A stretch of 64,000 nucleotides of DNA from Macrosoma leucophasiata (GCA_036365455.1 JAWQUS010000030.1:4340001-4404000); one strand, 5' to 3'. Counted from the stretch's first letter, positions 55,601-59,616 are shown. Numbers and translations are program-made. The notes: generated by a model not told the origin, from the letters alone.

Positions 55601-57232
55601 AGGCAACATTTCGTCTGATATTTTGTGTAAAAGTTGACCTTTACATGAAGCTGGTAATATACCAAAGATATTATTTTGCCATAACATAGGTATTATGTAT
55701 GGTAAAACCATTTCCTTGTATCGGCATCTATTAATAATGTCTAATGAATACATTGAGAGATCGTTAGACGTTAACATCATTACCAACTTGCTTATTAATT
55801 AACTCTCCAAGTTTTCCTCACGATTTGATAACATGTTCCTGAATTGAAATATACCTACCGATATGGGTAGTTACCAACTCGCAAACTTACTCGCAAAGAT
55901 GAAAATAAAAATATAAAGTATGAAACGAGTTACACAGTACCGTACTGTGTCACTCGTTTCATACTTTATACTATACTATTATATAGTACTTTACTGACTA
56001 CTTTTTAGAGCCATCAATTGTTATTTTCGAAATACCTATATCTATCAAGATTAAGTTGGTTGCCTGTAAGAAATTGCTTTAAGCAATAAGGCCACCTAAT
56101 TGTACTGTTTAATTTACTATGTATCCGTTGTTTTCTTTTATTTGTAGTTTGATGTACATTAAACTTATGTTTTTGAATAAATTAATAAATAAAATAAAAA
56201 AAGCTTTCACTCACATTTCCACACTAGGTATAAACCTGTGTCGGGTGTACAATCAGAAACTGTCTTGTAGAAGGGAATAACAATAAAATTTTTAAAAAAG
56301 TTAAGCAAACATTATGTGATATATGTCAAATATAAGGTCTAGGTGTGAGTGAGAACCTCAAAATTATTTTTTAATCAACAGCAATAACTTGTATTAAAAA
56401 GAAATTGAAAAATGAATCTTTTCTATGACTCCGTAAAAAAAAATTTTTAGAGAACACCCTTTTTTTGCAAAATTATACCTCGAAAGAGAAGATGAAATTG
56501 ATTTGATGATTCGTTGTGAATTCCACGCGGACGAAGTCCCGGGTAAAAGCTTGTAATACAATATGGCAAAAAACCGGTCAAGTGCGTGTCGGGCCACGCG
56601 CAGTGTAGGGTTCCGTATTTAGTGCATTTACAGAGTAAGAAATTTAATGACAAAAAAGTAATTATTTTCTATGGAGTTGTTCGAAATTTTCATTTGGTCG
56701 ACTATAACTCGCAAACTTGAGTTAGGGACACTTGACTCTAACGAAAATTGGCCCTTTGAAGCTTAATAAGTCACGAACAATTAACTGAATCGATAAATGA
56801 TGTTTCCACACCCCTATTATTTTAAAGACCTATCCAACGATATCTAACACTAAATAGAAAACGAAAAATAAAAAAAAGATCTGCGCGTTACATGTAGGGG
56901 AGTACCCTAAATAAAAAAAAAACATGTTTCTATTCTACCACTATGTCGGCCTAATTAAGTTGTATACTTGTGGCAAATTTCAAGCTAATACTAATTACTA
57001 GTACTAATAGTTTTTGCGCGAAACCGAGGACGGACAGACAGACGGACATGGCGGAACTATAAGGGTTCCTTGTTTACTACGGAACCCTAAAAATGACATA
57101 CCTGTGTAGTAGGATTGACGACAAAGGCCCGCAAATAAGAGCCGATGTACGCCGGAGTGGCCAGCAAGGCTGCCAGCACCCATATGCCGATGGCCGTGGC
57201 TACCGTCAGGCGAGTTGCTCGCTTGCTACCAC
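25573..57232 (-). CDS. CCHa-R: CCHamide (bombesin-like) neuropeptide receptor, TM4 to C-terminus, 5' part missing
   Basis: Five exons on the minus strand: 57232-57102 (TM4), 44264-44076 (TM5), 33339-33236 (TM6), 29598-29461 (TM7) and 25690-25573 (tail, stop 25575-25573). Phases join exactly. Together they give about 226 residues of a class A GPCR. Family marks are the ECL2 Cys in FLACYPYPVEWGENYPRTMV, VPGEMQGTQRQMRARRKVA in loop 3, CFLP in TM6, PTAPDDYNGWWHALRIVG before TM7, the TM7 NPIALY and FRKHFNRYLLCR after it. CCHamide receptors are cell-surface G-protein-coupled receptors in insect neuroendocrine and gut-brain signalling. The paralogue (CCHa1 or CCHa2 type) cannot be told. TM1-TM3 must lie upstream (right), beyond the window or unrecognised. 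Introns of 12.8, 10.7, 3.6 and 3.8 kb are packed with mobile elements. Confidence 0.9.
25738..25900 (+). repeat. L-family fragment inside the receptor's last intron
   Basis: Diverged 3' half: ACGGCCCTGTATTTTCCGGC, AGGAGTGGCAACGCATCT, CATCAATGTGAACTTC. It begins about 48 nt from the acceptor of the last receptor exon. Confidence 0.55.
26096..26342 (+). repeat. S1 SINE with deleted B-box region
   Basis: Head GAGTAGCCTAGTGGTAAAGT jumps directly to body words (TCCTTTATGTCTCATCCTAT); the B box and ~60 bp around it are lost. The body and tail are intact to GGGATTACAGGCGTGAAGTT. Confidence 0.75.
26938..27460 (-). repeat. Three L-family copies in a row
   Basis: 26938-27095 and 27103-27340 are minus-strand copies. 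27345-27460 is a further 5' fragment with a diverged end (ATCTACCTACAG). Both larger copies contain the reverse of the AGGCTGCAGTCATCACTTAA region, in diverged form. Confidence 0.65.
27490..27838. other. AT-rich intron sequence with a faint tRNA-like stretch
   Basis: On the minus strand near 27540-27600 TCTAAAGAGCTTGGTGG and CAGAGGTCACAGATTCCAAT resemble a decayed tRNA-type SINE head. The rest of the interval shows nothing. Confidence 0.3.
27839..29014 (+). repeat. Local direct duplication, one unit carrying an L insertion
   Basis: 27839-28030 plus 28325-28500 match 28668-28830 plus 28838-29014. Shared words include AACAAGTTGGTGATTTGTAC, TTCCTGTTTCCGGAT, AACGTACCTTTTAATTGATT and GTAGAGCCAATTAACTTCG. 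The first unit is split by a full L copy at 28036-28320; the second has no insert and so serves as an empty site. Confidence 0.85.
28036..28320 (+). repeat. L-family repeat, full-length, clean insertion
   Basis: TTTTTACTGGTGGTAGAGCT to CATTACTATAAAAAAA, one of the least diverged copies. It lies inside a duplicated segment whose other copy lacks it, which shows the family's limits directly. Confidence 0.85.
29062..29245 (-). repeat. S2 tRNA-derived SINE
   Basis: GCTTACACTCACAGTCACTA to GGACTAAGTGGGTCGTCTAC. The B-box region is damaged (GGGGGAATCGATCATTCG), so internal promotion is unlikely. Confidence 0.7.
29318..29398 (-). repeat. Degenerate tRNA-like SINE head
   Basis: Minus-strand TTAGTGCTAAAGCGGCTGAG, then GAGGTTGCAAGTTCCATTCC resemble A and B boxes. 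It lies 63 bp downstream of the receptor TM7 exon. Weak evidence only. Confidence 0.35.
29461..29598 (-). CDS. CCHa-R: CCHamide receptor TM7 exon
   Basis: Acceptor TTGTTACAG|C and donor AATAG|GTTTGA. The C completes Tyr with TA of the TM6 exon. It encodes PTAPDDYNGWWHALRIVGFC, then SFLNSCVNPIALY (TM7, an NPxxxY form as in bombesin receptors) and FRKHFN. The donor is weak (GTTTGA), but the next exon (YLLCR) continues the family sequence exactly. Confidence 0.9.
29637..29948 (-). repeat. S1 SINE, full length
   Basis: Tail near 29640 (ACGCCTGTAATCCTCGAAGG), head at 29925-29948 with the reverse of GCCTCAGTAGCGTAGTGGTA. It starts 39 bp upstream of the TM7 exon acceptor, so it reaches into the region where the branch point is expected. 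Confidence 0.8.
30178..30420 (-). pseudogene. RTE-like LINE 3' end
   Basis: The minus strand translates to LRDRIRNEEIRMRTKVTDIA, RIARLKWQFTGHIARRTDGR and CSAVDVFWLR, the C-terminal end of an RTE-type endonuclease-reverse transcriptase. The tail in DNA is CAGTGGACGTCTTTTGGCTG followed by GATGATGATAA. Same subfamily as 43340-43575. Confidence 0.75.
30499..30790. mobile_element. Helitron-like repeat fragment
   Basis: Begins near CGGCCCGTACCGGCTTCGCA and includes GAATTTTATTATAATCGGTT. This is the CCGGCTTCGC type of lepidopteran repeat, diverged, with TA-rich DNA (30675-30710) in its right part. Confidence 0.4.
31150..31405 (+). repeat. LINE 3' UTR-like fragment with TTTC tail
   Basis: CATCCGTGGAACACAGGGTC, a partly inverted pair (AAATCAGCGTCAG / CTGACGTGAAGCTGAT), then GTCCAAATAAATGTTTTC and a (TTTC)n run. 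This is the form of a poly(A)-signal-bearing LINE tail followed by a microsatellite; no coding part remains. Confidence 0.45.
31562..31825. mobile_element. Non-autonomous Helitron (H2 subfamily)
   Basis: Read on the minus strand it starts TCTATATATATAAAAATGCA, preceded by A, and ends GGGTCAGCTAG followed by T. These are Helitron ends (5' TC, 3' CTAG, A/T insertion site). Related copies: 33455-33705 and 46144-46386. Confidence 0.75.
32069..32798 (+). mobile_element. AGGGTTCCGTAG repeat with a nested insertion
   Basis: Starts CGGTCAAGAGCAAGTCGGGC and AGGGTTCCGTAGT and ends ACTACGGAACCCT; these short inverted ends suggest a non-autonomous DNA element. The interior has GGTCGACTATTACTCGCAAA and a (GACGGACAGACA) run. 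Copies at 56565-57090 and 63322-63932 lack the ~210 bp at about 32400-32610 (GGTTGCCTGTAAAGTCGG..), which is a second repeat inserted here. Confidence 0.75.
32921..33210 (+). repeat. L-family repeat just downstream of the TM6 exon donor
   Basis: Full-length copy, ending in an A-run at 33201-33210. The donor of the receptor TM6 exon is at 33235, so in the transcript the repeat begins ~25 nt into the intron. Confidence 0.8.
33236..33339 (-). CDS. CCHa-R: CCHamide receptor TM6 exon
   Basis: Acceptor AATTTACAG|ATG and donor TATTACTA|GTAAGT. It encodes MRARRKVALTVLAFVVVFAA and CFLPSHVFMMWFYY: the basic end of intracellular loop 3, then TM6 with the CFLP variant of CWxP. Length 104 nt. Confidence 0.9.
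33364..33705. mobile_element. hAT fragment joined to a Helitron (H2 subfamily)
   Basis: 33364-33450 is the left end of the hAT MITE seen in MND1 intron 4 (CAGAGGTTCCCAAACTATTT). It breaks off where an H2 Helitron copy (33455-33705) begins; that copy reads CTCGAGAACGGCTGGACCGA to GAATACGAAGTTAGCCGGGG on the plus strand. Confidence 0.65.
34105..34262 (-). repeat. S2 tRNA-derived SINE, 5'-truncated
   Basis: ACGCTTACACTCCCACCCCC to CGGGAGTCGAACCCGCGATA. The B box (GGGTTCGACTCCC) is intact, but the first part of the tRNA-like head is missing. Confidence 0.75.
34425..34578 (+). repeat. L-family repeat, 3' half
   Basis: Begins TAATTTCCGGCACAGAGGCA and ends with the family tail (CTTCCATTACATGTAAAAAA). 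Confidence 0.7.
35151..35561. mobile_element. MITE with TTA target duplication (PIF/Harbinger-like)
   Basis: Ends AGGCGCGGGCC and, inverted, AGGCGCGGGCC, flanked by TTA on both sides (35148-35150 and 35562-35564). Longer imperfect inverted similarity extends inside (GCATGCTGTGCACG / CGTGCGCAGTCTC). Its 100-codon open frame has no known domain. Confidence 0.75.
35567..35849. other. Non-coding, GC-moderate sequence
   Basis: No gene or repeat recognised between the MITE and the next L copy. Confidence 0.35.
35850..36128 (-). repeat. L-family repeat, full length
   Basis: Minus-strand copy from TTTTTTTATGTAATGGAAGT to GGAGCTCTACCACCAGTAAT. Confidence 0.8.
36129..36879. other. AT-rich intron sequence with ATTGGTCCAAT words
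   Basis: No gene. 36590-36710 repeats GATTGGTCCAATT/GGTTGGTCTAATT five or six times at short intervals, a small degenerate tandem array. Confidence 0.5.
36880..37200 (+). repeat. Old L fragment followed by repeat R-A
   Basis: 36880-36990 is a diverged L 5' half. 37045-37200 is a repeat (R-A here) with GAGAGCGAAACCTAGTTTTT, ACATCGGAAATCGAGG, GATTGCTTTTACGGTGACCT and TTTTGTCATAAATCACAG. Other R-A copies: 43160-43330 and the pair 37560-37669 / 42076-42145 split by the LINE. Confidence 0.7.
37212..37490 (+). repeat. L-family repeat, full length
   Basis: TTTTTATTGGTGGTAGAGCT to CATTAAATAAAAAAG, low divergence; lies immediately between two R-A copies. Confidence 0.8.
37560..37669 (-). repeat. R-A repeat, left half interrupted by the LINE
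   Basis: Minus-strand R-A: CACAAGGTTGAAATTTACAT, CCAGAGGTCACCGTAAAAGC, AATCTCACATA. The rest of the copy continues at 42076-42145 on the far side of the LINE. Confidence 0.75.
37930..38862 (+). pseudogene. LINE ORF1 (coiled-coil/nucleic-acid-binding protein), frameshifted
   Basis: Begins MNVQRSPPRPNLPSTSSASA and runs open to a stop near 38310. The frame shifts and continues through LSEQKDIKIHVTKLEKSI, ELQNRKNRERNVMIVGLLEP to a stop near 38659. A further shifted segment ends with YSDQTPTQRNYFKHLKEELQ and RRENNGEN, stop about 38862. The middle is heptad-like (coiled coil). Such ORF1 proteins bind the element's RNA; here the three pieces cannot make one protein. Confidence 0.75.
38849..41814 (+). 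pseudogene. LINE ORF2 (endonuclease plus reverse transcriptase), multiply broken
   Basis: The endonuclease starts near 38999 (FLYLNARSIRKRGKFDELKC, LTETWI), has an in-frame TAA near 39153, then YVHNN and VFGDFNIDLL. The final catalytic motif reads LSDNKQI where the family has SDH, so the active-site His is Asn. Reverse transcriptase segments follow in changing frames: LKIAKTTPIYKSGPRTDLGN and YRPISV (40450-40541), then a stop, KAFDTVSHKL and GVPQGSILGPLLFLIYINNI with LYADDT (40743-41177), then EKYLGLHIDTYLSWKVHI (41195-41668) and a C-terminal end to 41814. The YADD active site is intact. At least four breaks make it inactive. Confidence 0.85.
42076..42145 (-). repeat. R-A repeat, right half
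   Basis: Reverse of GAGAGCGAGACCTAGTTTTA, ACATCGGAAATGAAGGCATT; continuation of the copy at 37560-37669 beyond the LINE. Confidence 0.75.
42148..42420. mobile_element. Non-autonomous Helitron (H1 subfamily), truncated
   Basis: TAGCTGTGCCCGCGACTTCG starts it (3' hairpin plus CTA end on the minus strand), then CAGTGAAAGTCCCGTCAAAA, ATCGGTTTAGCCGTTCCCGA, CAGACAGACAGACAAAAA. The TC end is missing. Full copies: 47114-47440 and 50933-51250. Confidence 0.7.
42432..42545 (-). repeat. S1 SINE, 3' part
   Basis: CATGCCTGTAATCACTGTAA to TTGGCCCATGTAACAG, a 5'-truncated minus-strand copy. Confidence 0.75.
42546..43159. other. AT-rich intron sequence
   Basis: No gene or known repeat. A CGATCGCGATCG-like palindrome (TTCGATCGCGATCGAA) occurs near 42962. 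Confidence 0.35.
43160..43330 (+). repeat. R-A repeat, uninterrupted copy
   Basis: AGAGCAAGACCTAGTTTTTC through GATTGCTTTTACGGTGACCT to TTTTGTCATAAATCACAG; serves as an empty-site comparison for the LINE insertion. Confidence 0.75.
43340..43575 (+). pseudogene. RTE-like LINE 3' end
   Basis: Across frames it reads WMRAAQDRSLWQSLG, then GGLCSAVDVFWLK-like wording, followed by TTTTGGCTGAAATGGTGATG and (GATGAT)n. Same subfamily as 30178-30420, opposite strand. Confidence 0.65.
43576..44075. other. AT-rich intron sequence
   Basis: No gene or repeat recognised up to the TM5 exon donor; the 61-codon frame at 43705 has no family similarity I know. Confidence 0.4.
44076..44264 (-). CDS. CCHa-R: CCHamide receptor ECL2-TM5-loop 3 exon
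   Basis: Acceptor TTTTTTTTCAG|TTC and donor CGTCAG|GTTAGT; 189 nt, 63 codons, phase 0 both sides. It encodes FLACYPYPVEWGENYPRTMV (ECL2 with the Cys that normally bridges to TM3), then TM5 (LIRFLVYYSLPLAVIAMFYI) and the start of loop 3 (MARHLVLSTQNVPGEMQGTQ). VPGEMQG is characteristic of insect CCHamide receptors. Confidence 0.92.
44265..44647. other. Intron sequence next to the TM5 exon
   Basis: A polypyrimidine run supports the acceptor; otherwise nothing is recognised. Confidence 0.35.
44648..45095 (-). pseudogene. Degenerate LINE 3' end with (TAAA)n tail
   Basis: The minus strand contains FLLVNGKVDNSSALSRCAMY, VRQHRRRLFELPPAHTRAAR, TYQALSLLNALVAQNLDIDL, similar in style to C-terminal ends of lepidopteran non-LTR polyproteins. 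It is followed by a (TAAA)n run at 44648-44670. The frame stays open into the neighbouring inverted-repeat element, but that upstream part is probably not genuine protein. Confidence 0.5.
45100..45428. mobile_element. Inverted-repeat element, ~58-bp arms
   Basis: Left arm 45100-45157 and right arm 45369-45428 are inverted copies: TTGCAACCATAGAGTAACAC / TTGCAATCATAGAACAACAC, then GGGCCAC, GGCCGC and GAGGGGAGTAGCCAT. The arms are very GC-rich. The core has GGTGTTCCTGCGCCTGTCGC. No transposase. Likely a MITE; class unknown. Confidence 0.7.
45608..45815 (+). repeat. L-family repeat with internal deletion
   Basis: CACCATCACCGCATTACCTA to CATACATTACATAAAATATA. The CATAACACCTTAGGCC..CATCTGCA segment is deleted after GAGAGGCAT at 45720. 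Confidence 0.7.
46144..46386. mobile_element. Non-autonomous Helitron (H2), both ends present
   Basis: On the minus strand it starts TCTATATATATAAAAATCAA after A and ends GCCGGGACAGCTAG before T; a GC hairpin precedes the CTAG. The interior contains ACTATTTCCCTTCAATTTCT and AATCGGTAGAGCCGTTCTCG. Confidence 0.8.
46420..46775 (-). repeat. 5S rRNA-derived SINE, full length
   Basis: On the minus strand the head reads GATCTGCTCGGTTAAGCACT, ACGGGCGCGGTCGGG, GATGGGTGACCGC, matching the 3' half of 5S rRNA including its A-box, intermediate element and C-box (TTAAGC..GGGCGCGGT..GATGGGTGACC). The body follows with CGTGCTTCGGAAGGCACG, CGGTCCCGGTTGCTATCGAT, and a tail AAAAGGGGAGAGACTCGTGC, CAGCAGTGGGACGTATAATG. 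The CAGCAGTGGGACGT tail resembles the RTE-like LINE tails here, a possible partner. Confidence 0.85.
46776..47113. other. AT-rich intron sequence with an L scrap
   Basis: 46920-46970 is a minus-strand L 5' fragment (GGAGGTACCTACCTCCTCGA..CACCACCAGTATA). 47060-47110 is repeated at 47445-47500, on the other side of the Helitron. Confidence 0.5.
47114..47440. mobile_element. Non-autonomous Helitron (H1), near-complete
   Basis: Starts near CTATACAAATAAATAAAATT and ends GAAGTCGCGGGCACAGCTAG, followed by T. A ~50-bp sequence with GTTGTTTCCTC and ACTTTGTTCTGAAAAT occurs on both sides. Confidence 0.75.
47683..48011 (+). repeat. S1 tRNA-derived SINE, best copy, with 11-bp target duplication
   Basis: A-box-like GCGTAGTGGTAGCAGGCC and B-box GGTTCGATTCCC give the pol III head. 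The body runs to GGGGATTACAGGCGTGAAGT and a T-run. Identical CATTTTCTACG flanks it at 47672-47682 and 48012-48022. The paralogous right unit (51515-51525) has a single CATTTTCTACG and no insert. Confidence 0.9.
48131..48252. other. Short AT-rich spacer
   Basis: Nothing recognised. Confidence 0.3.
48253..48345 (-). repeat. tRNA-derived SINE head (family S3)
   Basis: On the minus strand GCTGACTCAGTAGCTCAATT, GGAAGAGCGGCTGGACTAGA, CGCGAGTTCGAGTCTCGC and CTGAAGTC. TGACTCAG near the start pairs, with one bulge, with CTGAAGTCA at the end. The A and B boxes are good, but the anticodon arm is not a clean tRNA, so I call it a SINE and not a tRNA gene. Confidence 0.65.
48653..50341 (-). pseudogene. 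Intronless multicopy arthropod protein family member, one nonsense codon
   Basis: The long frame 50203-48653 gives 516 residues, and the family-like start lies further up: ATG at 50341, then MSSSRRKCKYSSDLFCYICG to codon 45, TAA at 50206-50204 (codon 46), then MDKLDKSWVPNKVCKSCVES in the same frame. So the intact gene would have ~562 codons. FCYIC, CKSC, CYFC and CFLC pairs suggest zinc binding in the N-terminal part. KPTEWRLFIDSCKRSLKCVL, PPLHIKLGMIKQFVKAL and GERFHQDLKVMEERYQGRWD are hallmark blocks of an uncharacterised family seen in many copies in insects and other invertebrates; I infer a mobile-element origin. No introns or clear terminal repeats are seen. It lies inside the receptor TM4-TM5 intron, same strand. 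Translation from the downstream ATG would lose the first Cys pair. Confidence 0.75.
50342..50932. other. AT-rich sequence upstream of the pseudogene
   Basis: No further exon is recognised. Short frames at 50473 and 50688 have no family similarity. Confidence 0.35.
50933..51250. mobile_element. Non-autonomous Helitron (H1), both ends
   Basis: On the minus strand TCTATACAAATAAATAAAAT after A at the right end, and GACGAATTCGCGGCCACAGC with CTAG before T at the left end. The middle contains CAGTGAAAGTCCCGTCAAAA. It is opposite in orientation to the copy at 47114-47440. Confidence 0.8.
51653..51920 (+). repeat. L-family repeat
   Basis: GCTACTGGTGGTAGAGCTCC to CACTTCCATTACATAAAAAA; about 20 bp deleted after GGAGCTCGCG. 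Confidence 0.8.
51968..52165. mobile_element. Helitron-like repeat fragment
   Basis: TGCCCGGCCCCGGCTTCGCC start, with CAAATCGGACCAGTAGTTCC, TGAGATTAGCGCGTTCAAGC, AAACAAACAAACTCTTCAGC; widespread lepidopteran type, right end not defined. Confidence 0.55.
52348..52730. repeat. S1 SINE (+) followed by an inverted partial copy (-)
   Basis: 52348-52622 is a plus-strand S1 copy with good boxes (GGTAGCCTAGTGGTAGCAGG, GGCTCGATTCCC) lacking ~45 bp near 52540. 52638-52730 is a minus-strand tail fragment (ACTTCACGCCTGTAATCCCC..GGTTACGTTTTCGCC). The pair forms a long hairpin-capable inverted repeat. Confidence 0.75.
52731..53399. other. AT-rich intron sequence
   Basis: No gene or repeat recognised. Confidence 0.35.
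53400..53870. repeat. Two L-family halves in opposite orientation
   Basis: 53400-53472 is the 5' end on the minus strand (..GAGCTCTACCACCAGTAAAA); 53722-53870 is the 3' half on the plus strand (ACAGAGGTATAACACCTTAG to a short A-run). An inversion or two separate truncated insertions would explain this. Confidence 0.7.
53930..54990. repeat. Two copies of a GCCCGGGGGAC unit around a MITE
   Basis: 53935-54090 and 54845-54995 share CTATTTCTTG/CCATTTCTTG, GAGATGTATGATGCCCGGGG-type sequence (GATATATGACGCCCGGGGGA in the other), CAACTTTGGGATTA and CGAGGATTGATTC; diverged direct copies. Between them, 54512-54735 holds an open frame (KNIYRHVTKCWKKGGIEAME) of unknown origin, perhaps an element remnant. 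Confidence 0.55.
54151..54284. mobile_element. MITE (134 bp), ~35-bp terminal inverted repeats
   Basis: Left GTGAGATTCACAGACCGCAC, TACGACTTTACTTT; right, inverted, GTGAGATTCACAGACCTCAC, TACGACTTTACTTT. Short core with AACTGTCAG and TTTGACAGT also inverted. One of the best-preserved MITEs here. Confidence 0.85.
55232..55575 (+). repeat. 5S rRNA-derived SINE, second full copy
   Basis: Head CCTACTCGGTTAAGCGATAC, GGGCGCGGTCGGG, GATGGATGACCGC (C-box slightly changed), body TGCTTCGGAAGGCACG, CGGTCCCGGTTGCTATCGAT, and tail AAAAAGGGGAGAGACTCGTG, CAGTGGGACGTATT. Opposite orientation to the copy at 46420-46775. Confidence 0.82.
55576..55911. other. AT-rich intron sequence
   Basis: No gene or repeat recognised. 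Confidence 0.35.
55912..55970. repeat. Near-perfect 59-bp palindrome
   Basis: Centre 55941; arms pair from 55912 to 55970 with one mismatch (55931/55951). Core TACACAGTACCGTACTGTGT; outer TATAAAGTATGAAACGAG. Intronic (receptor TM4-TM5). Confidence 0.85.
56198..56564. other. S2 fragment, Helitron scrap, otherwise AT-rich
   Basis: 56198-56250 carries a short S2 tail (CTAGGTATAAACCTGTGTCG). 56515-56540 carries a Helitron end-like CACGCGGACGAAGTCCCGGG. The rest is featureless. Confidence 0.5.
56565..57090 (+). mobile_element. AGGGTTCCGTA repeat touching the receptor TM4 donor
   Basis: CCGGTCAAGTGCGTGTCGGG at the start, AGGGTTCCGTA, GGTCGACTATAACTCGCAAA, CGGACAGACAGACGGACATG, and ends ACTACGGAACCCTAA. 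The TM4 exon donor is at 57101, so in the transcript the element begins ~10 nt into the intron. It lacks the nested insertion of the 32-kb copy. Confidence 0.8.
57102..57232 (-). CDS. CCHa-R: CCHamide receptor TM4 exon
   Basis: Acceptor TTATTTACAG|GT, donor ACACAG|GTATGT; 131 nt, first 2 nt complete a codon from the missing upstream exon. It encodes GSKRATRLTVATAIGIWVLA, then ALLATPAYIGSYLRAFVVNP and TTQ: end of loop 2, TM4 and the start of ECL2. The upstream exon with TM1-TM3 and the DRY motif was not found between here and 64000. Confidence 0.88.
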
Positions 57233-57252
57233 CTGTAAATAACCAGAATGAG

Positions 57253-59025
57253 GGTGCTTATTCAATTTGATGTGTAAAAGGTTTGATAGGTACGAACTAT
57301 TTATATGGAAAAATGATTGTTGTTTTTACTATTGGACATCTACAAAAAAATCGGCTATCGGTTGTTTTTCTAAGAAGAAAAAACATTTATTGGCGCAGCC
57401 GATCAAGTTCTGCATATAAAAACAATAGAAAAAAATTAAACATTTAAAATACAAGCAGGTTGGTACGACAAAAAAAAAACAACATTTATGAAAGCATTGA
57501 CATTATAACACAAAAAAAAGAAAGAACACTGTTAATATAAAAAAAAATAGGTACCTTGTAACAGTAGAAAAAAAAAAAGATCTCACGGCTGCACCAAATA
57601 GTTCCCAGTTCAGCATAATGTCAAGCCGGAGCCTGACGCTGGTTTTTAACTGGAAACTACTCGGTGGGACACGGATATCAGTCCTAAAAGTCTTTCTGTG
57701 TTGATACGGGACGTAAATTACTTTCTAACCGAAACACGACAGCGCTGAATACTACAATTTGAATGTTGGTAGACTTGGTAGATCAGGTAATGCAATGGAG
57801 CGTTGTGCGCACTGCTATCGTTCATTATAACCGACATTGGGACTCTTTCACTAGATAGTAAGTATGTGTGTGAAATACTTAATTAAGCTAAGAGCTTCGT
57901 CCCCTATGGTAAGAAATTAGAGGATATAATTTAGCCATCAGAAAAACACACTTCGATGTGTAAACTTTTCATGAATGTAGGTATCATGAAAATTTCCATC
58001 AAAATTTGTGCAGCAGTTTTTGCGTAAACCGGTAGGTAATACAAACATACAAAAATCTATAGTCACAAACTTTGTAATTTTGTTTGTATGTTTAGTGCGT
58101 AGGAAAGCAGTTCATAATAATAATAGTCAATTTGCATTGTAATAAAATCACCAATCCCAGAGGCTATCAGTCCATTAGAGTAAGACCATTTAGGCCAATT
58201 AATTGGTACACGAATATTGTTGTAAACCTTGAAGCAATTAACAAACTGATTCAAGCGTTATTCCTTGCTCCAACGATTTTAGAGACAGTGTTGTATAACT
58301 GTCCAAGGCGTAGTTAAGACCTTTGGGAAATCTCAATCTAGGAAATGATTTATGGTGGAACACAATCAGTATGTTTATTAGCGTGCGGAATTTTTTTTTT
58401 GAAAAAAGACTAAAAAGTAGTGATATGATAAAAATCAACAAGTGAGAATCGGACTGGCGCGCCAATGGTTCCGCTTATTTCCTACAATATTTCAAATGCT
58501 AGAGACCTTATATTATTATAGGTTTTCCTATAACTTTTACATTAAGAACTATTTCCTTTAATACCAATTCTCCAGAAATTTGAATTTGATTTAAATGAAA
58601 AGATATAAGGCACAGTAATTTTGAAAATAAACACATTGACAGATAGATAGGCATACGATTGATGAGGTCGTCGGTTCCCTTCGTCCCTTTTCAGGTACGG
58701 AACCCTAATAGATATTTGAAGATACCGTACACTAACTTACCTAGTCATACAATAATGTTTTTCTAAGTAAAGTTTCTGAAACGGTTATAGTCAAATTAAT
58801 AAAAAAAAATCGATTGCGTCGGTACTTATACTTGGCATCAATTTCAAACTGGCTGATGTCATTTCGACTAGTCCGTCTCTGCGCATAATAATATTAACTA
58901 ATTTCTTAGGCGATAAATATTTATTATTTACCGTTACCGTATTTCAATTTAACCGGTTATACCATATTTGTGAATTGCATGCTTGTTTGTTACCTTCCTA
59001 TCATAAAAAACACTAAACATTTAAA
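57253..59025. other. AT-rich sequence, no recognised exon
   Basis: 57253-57335 is a Helitron H2 scrap (AAAGGTTTGATAGGTACGAA). 57700-57850 is a diverged minus-strand L fragment (CCGAAACACGACAGCGCTGA). 57955-58060 has Helitron-type words (CAGCAGTTTTTGCGTAAACC). No receptor exon was found. Confidence 0.45.
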
Positions 59026-59170
59026 TCCCCTTACTCATAAACGTATTTTAGCTAAAGTGTTGCTAATCTCTCCTTTGTCTCTTTCTATCCTGCACATTTG
59101 ACAATACAACTGACAAAGACAAAGCATTCTATACCTAAAACTTATCTAATATACGTTTATGAATAAGGGA
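59026..59170. mobile_element. MITE, second copy of the 20885-21030 family
   Basis: TCCCCTTACTCATAAACGTA and, inverted, TCCCTTATTCATAAACGTAT; the interior matches the first copy (TTTTAGCTAAAGTGTTGCTA, CAACTGACAAAGACAAAGCA). Confidence 0.85.
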
Positions 59171-59616
59171 TAATTTGAGACCGAATTCTGTAGTAATTCC
59201 TTTTTAACTGGTAGGTAGGTACGCTTGTATGCCAGAGTCATAGAAATAGGTTTAATTTTACACCAGAATTTAAGCTTGTTAAATAATTCAGACCTCTGTG
59301 GCTTTATTTAAATACACAATGCGTACTTAAATAAAATTTACACAAAAGATTTACCAAGAAAGTTAATCAGAAGGGAGATTTAGTCTGAAATACACTCCGC
59401 TACATAACTCAGTGAGGTTTTGAGCGAATTGTTTATGAATTACTTTTATCAAGTACCTACTTAATCCTGTTCCCCTAGTACTATTTCAGTGATTGCAATT
59501 TAATATTTTACTAGCAGTCTGTGGTTTCCTGTGGCAACATTGACTATTCTCTTAGGCGTCGTTCATGAAATAATTTTCATGTTAGGTACTTCAATAGCCG
59601 CCATGAAAGCAATAGT
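59171..59616. other. AT-rich sequence
   Basis: Nothing recognised. Confidence 0.3.
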
